NCBI GenBank assembly: GCA_017548275.1
Contig: JAFZAH010000037.1
Coordinates: 42,573 to 106,572, forward strand
Direction of reading: 5' to 3'
Length of the DNA stretch: 64,000 bases
Source of the DNA: Prevotella sp.
Lineage (GTDB): Bacteria; Bacteroidota; Bacteroidia; Bacteroidales; Bacteroidaceae
Shown here: positions 59,921 through 64,000 of the stretch, one piece after another
Position numbering within the stretch: position 1 is the first letter of the stretch
Layout: each line of letters starts with the position of its first letter
Translations under genes and position numbers: made by a program
Notes under the pieces: model-generated
Databases searched by the model: none
The model's input: the letters and a program-made list of their open reading frames with translations, nothing else
What the model was told of the DNA's origin: nothing

Positions 59921-61207
59921 ATGAAACAAAAATGGACAATCATATCACTGTTGCTTGGGGTATTTACGATGATGGCGAATGCGCAGGAAACAGCAAAACA
60001 AAAACCAAGAGTACTGATTAGTACAGACATTGGCGGTACTGACCCCGACGACAACCAGTCGGTGGCGCATCTGCTGATGTATAGCAATGAGTTTGACCTC
60101 GAAGGACTGGTGTCCTCACCATCGTTTGGCGACGGGAATACCAGCGAGATTTTCCGCATGATAGATGTCTATGAGCAGGACCTGCCTGCGTTGAGACGCC
60201 ACATCAAAGGACTGATGAAACCCAAGGCGCTGAGAAAACTGGTAAAGCAGGGACGCATGAGCGAGGCTCCCGCCTGCGGCTATGGCGAGCCTACGGAAGG
60301 TTCACGGTGGATTGTCCGTCAGGCGCGTAAAAAGGATGCCCGTCCGCTGTATGTTTTGGTATGGGGTTGTTTGGAGGATGTGGCACAGGCGTTGCACGAT
60401 GCGCCCGATATCGCTCCCAGGTTGCGCGTCCACTGGATTGGCGGTCCCAACAAGAAATGGGGCGTCAATGCCTACTGTTATATCATCGAGCACTTCCCCG
60501 ACCTGTGGATGATAGAGAACAACACCACCTATCGCGGCTTCATCTACGACTCGAAGAACAAGGACGAATGGAATGCGGGCTATTTTGACACACACATCAA
60601 GGATGCAGGTCATCTGGGGCGCGACTTCGCAGCCTACTACAAAGGCAATCCCAAGTTGGGCGACACGCCCTCGCTGCTCTACGTGATGAGAGGCAACCCT
60701 GCGAACCCGGAGCAACTGTCGTGGGCAGGTCGTTTCGTCCGTTGCAGCCGTACACCCCGCACTGTCTTTTATGGTGCCACTACTTCGAAAGACACGGCAC
60801 AGATATGCGGCATCATCGAGTGGCAACTGAGAGGTCCCAAGCGTGATGACATCGCCGTCGACTCTGCATGCATCACACTTGACATCCGCAAGCAGCAGTG
60901 GAAAGGTTATTACAAGGGTAACGGTCTCTATGTATTGCGCCACTCCACCTACTACACAGGCACGTTACCCTATACCATCACATCGACCATCGAAGGATTC
61001 ACACCAATCGACGGTGAGATAACCATCCAAAACACATGGGAAGTAAAACCACACGACACTGACTACAAAGTGGGGGCACATTGGTGGACGGACAGTTATG
61101 CATCTGCCGATTATTGGCACGATTGTGCCGGTGCTGATACCCAATACAAGGTCCGTCAGGAAATCATGAGAGACTGGGCCCGCCGCTGGGCGTATTTGAG
61201 AAAATGA
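59921..61207 (+). CDS. Secreted DUF1593 nucleoside-hydrolase-like protein
   Basis: 428 aa from ATG 59921 (TTG one codon earlier also possible). Signal peptide (MKQKWTIISLLLGVFTMMANAQ). VLISTDIGGTDPDDNQSVAHLL is the DUF1593 N-terminal Asp cluster, similar to the calcium site of inosine-uridine nucleoside hydrolases; VWGCLEDVAQAL and HWIGGPNKKWG follow, and a ~90-residue C-terminal beta domain (from about ITLDIRKQQWKG) completes it. Proposed substrate: glycosides; unproven. Confidence 0.88.
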   Translation: MKQKWTIISLLLGVFTMMANAQETAKQKPRVLISTDIGGTDPDDNQSVAHLLMYSNEFDLEGLVSSPSFGDGNTSEIFRMIDVYEQDLPALRRHIKGLMKPKALRKLVKQGRMSEAPACGYGEPTEGSRWIVRQARKKDARPLYVLVWGCLEDVAQALHDAPDIAPRLRVHWIGGPNKKWGVNAYCYIIEHFPDLWMIENNTTYRGFIYDSKNKDEWNAGYFDTHIKDAGHLGRDFAAYYKGNPKLGDTPSLLYVMRGNPANPEQLSWAGRFVRCSRTPRTVFYGATTSKDTAQICGIIEWQLRGPKRDDIAVDSACITLDIRKQQWKGYYKGNGLYVLRHSTYYTGTLPYTITSTIEGFTPIDGEITIQNTWEVKPHDTDYKVGAHWWTDSYASADYWHDCAGADTQYKVRQEIMRDWARRWAYLRK

Positions 61208-61260
61208 AAATCCTCATCATAACTTCCGAAAATCAAATTATTTCTAAAAATAATTAAATT

Positions 61261-61776
61261 ATGAACATCTTGATTTTACAAGGCTCTCCGAGAGTCAAAG
61301 GAAATACCGCTTGGATGGCGGAAGAGTACAAGAAGGCTGCCGAGGCAGCAGGTCATCAGGTCACGCTGGTCAACGTTTCTAAGAAGAAGATTGCAGGCTG
61401 TCTGGCTTGCGAGTATTGCCATAACAAGGGCAATGGCGCATGCATTCAAAAGGATGACATGCAGGAACTCTATCCGCTGATGGCCGAGGCGGAGGTGCTG
61501 GTGCTGGCTGCACCCATCTATTATTTCACGCTCTCAGCACAGATTCAACTTCCCATACAACGCATGTATTGTGTGAACAAACCCGCCAAGGTGAAGAAAA
61601 TCGCCCTGCTGATGTCGTCTTATTCGCCAAACGTCTATGATGGTGCTATCGCTGAAGTGCGCGACATCTGCAACTACTGGAACGTGGAGAACATGGGCTA
61701 TGTCAGTGCCAAGATAGACGAACAGAAAACCGATGCCACCCTGAGCAAAATAAAGGCGCTGGTCGAGAAGTTGTAG
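61261..61776 (+). CDS. NADPH-dependent FMN reductase-type flavoprotein
   Basis: 171 aa. ILQGSPRVKGNTAWMAEEY is the FMN phosphate loop (about 5-23), with APIYYF near 84-89. The cysteine group CLACEYCHNKGNGAC (about 47-61) is the pattern of the iron-sulfur or multimeric flavodoxin-like NAD(P)H oxidoreductases. First of a four-gene run, all in the same direction, of redox and small-molecule enzymes. Confidence 0.9.
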   Translation: MNILILQGSPRVKGNTAWMAEEYKKAAEAAGHQVTLVNVSKKKIAGCLACEYCHNKGNGACIQKDDMQELYPLMAEAEVLVLAAPIYYFTLSAQIQLPIQRMYCVNKPAKVKKIALLMSSYSPNVYDGAIAEVRDICNYWNVENMGYVSAKIDEQKTDATLSKIKALVEKL

Positions 61777-61779
61777 TGT

Positions 61780-62181
61780 ATGAAACAGTTTATATTGACA
61801 ATCTTCGCCATATTGTTTCTTGTAGGATGCAGCGGAGATAAACAGGAAAAAAGTATGTCTATCACTGTGAATCTGAGGTACACCGGCACTAACGGGAATG
61901 CCAGGAAGTTCGCTGAGGAGATGATTTCCAGCGGCACAGTCGACGCCATCAGGGCCGAGGAAGGCAACTTGCGTTATGAATACTACCAGTCGCTCGACGA
62001 TCCCGAGACCATCTTGCTTATCGACAGTTGGGCCAATCAGGAAGCCATCGATAAGCATCACGCTACGCCCATGATGGACACCATTGCAAGGCTTCGCGAG
62101 AAGTACGACCTCCACATGACGGTGGAGCGCTATACTGCTGCCGAAACGCCGGAAACGGAGAGCCGGTTTATCAGGAAATAG
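61780..62181 (+). CDS. Lipoprotein antibiotic-biosynthesis-monooxygenase-like protein
   Basis: 133 aa, starting 3 nt after the previous stop. Lipoprotein signal (MKQFILTIFAILFLVGCSGD, lipobox LVGC), then the ~90-residue ABM ferredoxin-like fold (GNARKFAEEM; RYEYYQSLDDPETILLIDSWANQEAIDKHHAT). Members include quinol monooxygenases; anchoring to the envelope is less usual. Confidence 0.85.
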   Translation: MKQFILTIFAILFLVGCSGDKQEKSMSITVNLRYTGTNGNARKFAEEMISSGTVDAIRAEEGNLRYEYYQSLDDPETILLIDSWANQEAIDKHHATPMMDTIARLREKYDLHMTVERYTAAETPETESRFIRK

Positions 62182-62268
62182 TGCCAGGCGAGCGGTATAA
62201 GTATTAGAAACCGCAATAATGGTAGTTCTTTCCAAAATCTGTATAATATCTATAATATAGAAAAGGTG

Positions 62269-62276
62269 TAACTTTG
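62269..62276 (+). promoter_or_regulatory. -7 box before the flavodoxin-cyclophilin gene
   Basis: TAACTTTG followed by C. Suggests that this part of the cluster has its own promoter. Confidence 0.55.
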
Positions 62277-62301
62277 CTGCCGAATACAAATGATAGTGAA
62301 T

Positions 62302-63408
62302 ATGAGACAGATTATGATGTTATTGGCAGCGATGCTGTTTACCTGTTGTTCATCAGACAGCGAGGTAAAGGCAGAACCTGCTTCTGTACAGAACGCGGGA
62401 AGTACGCTGATAGTTTATTACAGCTACACGGGAAACTGTCGCGAGATTGTGAATTCGTTGACGGCACAAATTGAGGCAGACGTACTTGAAATTCAGCCTG
62501 CAGAGAAGGGGCTGCGATATGAGGCAAACAACTATGCGCTGGGTACGCAGCTGCTGAATACCATCAAGGCTAACCCCAATGATGCGAGCAGTTATCCCGC
62601 TATTGACCCCGTGAATGTTAGTCTCAGCGACTACCAGAACATTATCATCGTGACTCCGCTTTGGTGGAGCCAGATGGCGGCTATCATGCAGACGTACCTT
62701 TTCAATAATAGTGTGCAGATGGCAGAAAAGACGGTGTCAATGATAGTGTCAAGCCATTCAAGCGGCATCAGCGGTGTGGTGGCAGATGCCCAGCGATTGC
62801 TCCCTAACGTGACCTGGGCAGGCGATGCCTTGTGGATCAACAATGCAAACCATTCCAATCGTGCTTCATTGATTCAGAATTGGCTGCCAACACAGAACTT
62901 TCAAATTTCCAGCGATATGACACAGAAACTCTTCCTCACCATCGGTGATGTGACCAAGACGGCGACGCTGGTCAGCAACTCTTCTACCAAGGCTTTGGTA
63001 GCTCAGCTACAGCAGGGAAATATTACCTACGAGGCGCACGACTACGGCAATTTCGAGAAGGTGGGTGCATTGAGCTATACATTCCCCGAAAACAATGAGC
63101 AGATTAACACCGTTCCTGGTGATCTGATTCTCTATCAGGGCTCGAATCTCTGCATCTACTACGACACGAACTCGTGGAACTTCACCCGCATCGGCAAACT
63201 CGATAACATGACGCAGGCAGACATCAAGACATGGGTGAATGCAGGTGGCGGCCATGTCAGCGTGACGCTCTCCATCTCTGAACCGACAGGCATTAGTCGA
63301 ATAAAGGCTGATGATGTTAAGTCAAAAGCCTACACACTCCAAGGTACATTGGCTCAGGCTGGACAAAAGGGAATTGTAATTCAAAACGGTAAAAAGATAA
63401 CAAGATGA
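62302..63408 (+). CDS. Lipoprotein flavodoxin fused to a cyclophilin-like domain
   Basis: 368 aa from 62302 (62290 also possible). Lipoprotein signal MRQIMMLLAAMLFTCCSSD. Flavodoxin domain: VYYSYTGNCREIVNSL loop, TPLWWSQMAAIMQTYL. The second domain (about 215-330; LFLTIGDVTKTATLVSNSSTKALVAQLQQ to YYDTNSWNFTRIGKL) is the small cyclophilin-like fold found after flavodoxins in Bacteroidetes and Firmicutes. The C-terminus (IKADDVKSKAYTLQG...IVIQNGKKITR) resembles a short sorting tail. Stop overlaps the next ATG (ATGA). Confidence 0.9.
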   Translation: MRQIMMLLAAMLFTCCSSDSEVKAEPASVQNAGSTLIVYYSYTGNCREIVNSLTAQIEADVLEIQPAEKGLRYEANNYALGTQLLNTIKANPNDASSYPAIDPVNVSLSDYQNIIIVTPLWWSQMAAIMQTYLFNNSVQMAEKTVSMIVSSHSSGISGVVADAQRLLPNVTWAGDALWINNANHSNRASLIQNWLPTQNFQISSDMTQKLFLTIGDVTKTATLVSNSSTKALVAQLQQGNITYEAHDYGNFEKVGALSYTFPENNEQINTVPGDLILYQGSNLCIYYDTNSWNFTRIGKLDNMTQADIKTWVNAGGGHVSVTLSISEPTGISRIKADDVKSKAYTLQGTLAQAGQKGIVIQNGKKITR

Positions 63409-64000
63409 AAAAGATATTATTAGCAATGCTTGCAGTGGGAATGCTAACAGCATGTAACAGTAACAAACAAACTACAGACAAGGATATGAAACAGGAACTG
63501 ACATTGACACAGGAGTGGGACAAGGTGTTCCCGCAGAGCGAGAAAGTGAACCACCAGAAAGTGACGTTCGAGACACAGTATGGTCTGACGTTGGCGGCTG
63601 ACCTCTACACGCCTAAAGATGCACAAGGAAAACTGGCGGCCATTGCCGTTAGCGGCCCATTCGGAGCCACTAAGGAGCAGTCGAGCGGACTCTACGCCAT
63701 GCGGATGGCAGAGCGTGGATTCGTGACATTGGCTTTCGACCCGTCGTACACAGGCGAGAGCAGTGGTGAGCCCCGTCGCACGGCTTCGCCCGACATCAAT
63801 ACTGAAGACTTCATGGCTGCCGTTGATTATCTCTCGCAGTTGGAGAACGTCGATGCTGAGAAGATTGGCATCATCGGCATCTGCGGATGGGGAGGCATCG
63901 CCCTGAATGCTGCCGCTGCCGACACCCGCATCAAGGCTACCGTAGCCAGTACGATGTACGACATGACCCGCGTCGCCGGCAACGGCTACTACGATAGCGA
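63405..64000 (+). CDS. Alpha/beta hydrolase lipoprotein (cut by window end)
   Basis: 198 codons are inside the window. Lipoprotein signal MKKILLAMLAVGMLTACNSN. The hydrolase core reads AIAVSGPFGATKEQ, AFDPSYTGESSGEPR and nucleophile elbow IGICGWGG, with Cys in place of Ser as in dienelactone-hydrolase-type relatives. The C-terminal His is outside. Translationally coupled to the flavodoxin-cyclophilin gene. Confidence 0.88.
   Translation, partial: MKKILLAMLAVGMLTACNSNKQTTDKDMKQELTLTQEWDKVFPQSEKVNHQKVTFETQYGLTLAADLYTPKDAQGKLAAIAVSGPFGATKEQSSGLYAMRMAERGFVTLAFDPSYTGESSGEPRRTASPDINTEDFMAAVDYLSQLENVDAEKIGIIGICGWGGIALNAAAADTRIKATVASTMYDMTRVAGNGYYDS

Overview
The window looks like a chromosomal segment of a gut or rumen Bacteroidales, most likely Prevotellaceae. 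Supporting this: promoters of the Bacteroidetes type (TTTG, 19-20 nt, TAnnTTTG) occur more than a dozen times; SecD and SecF are fused; there are five BspA-like leucine-rich surface or secreted proteins, two with dockerin-like tails; regulators are TPR-membrane-AraC hybrids and ECF sigma factors; and Shine-Dalgarno sequences are mostly absent. The genus is an inference.

Layout. 1-8.8 kb: a carboxylesterase cut by the window edge, a lipoprotein, an alpha/beta esterase, a lipoprotein flavodoxin, a GH3 beta-glucosidase, a CapA-like phosphoesterase and a Bacteroidetes-specific regulator-like protein. 8.8-10.1 kb: no protein gene, but word-like repeats, a consensus promoter and a structured RNA. 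10.1-18.3 kb: an AT-rich island of membrane, lipoprotein and GYF_2/SPFH proteins with a voltage-gated channel. 18.5-25.5 kb: two BspA-like proteins, a membrane Ser/Thr kinase with a TPR-AraC regulator, and a secreted protein. 25.6-36.1 kb: PepD, a one-module reductase-terminated NRPS, a carboxypeptidase-regulatory-like protein, an AAA ATPase and MetG. 36.4-47.3 kb: two large BspA-like dockerin proteins bracketing a second copy of the structured RNA, a GH3/PA14 xylosidase, a DUF4421 barrel and another BspA-like protein. 47.4-54.3 kb: tRNA-Arg(CCT), an ADP-ribosylglycohydrolase, SecDF, an EEP nuclease-fold protein coupled to a rhomboid protease, and HU. 54.3-64 kb: kduI/kduD split by a small inverted-repeat element encoding a four-helix-bundle (S23-like) protein, an ECF sigma pair, an acyltransferase, a VOC protein, a DUF1593 hydrolase, and a flavin/flavodoxin/hydrolase cluster running off the end.

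The parts that ordinary annotation does not explain are: (1) two diverged copies of a ~165-nt rod-shaped RNA whose long-range helices show compensatory changes, each behind a consensus promoter; (2) a family of short elements whose ends are inverted repeats built from tandem 8-14-nt words. One carries an S23-like gene and one is an internally deleted relative. Similar words sit in frame inside metG and in several places inside the NRPS gene; (3) the GYF_2/SPFH/ion-channel island, in which three cistrons share a ~25-nt leader motif. Everything here was read by eye; no alignment or database search was run.
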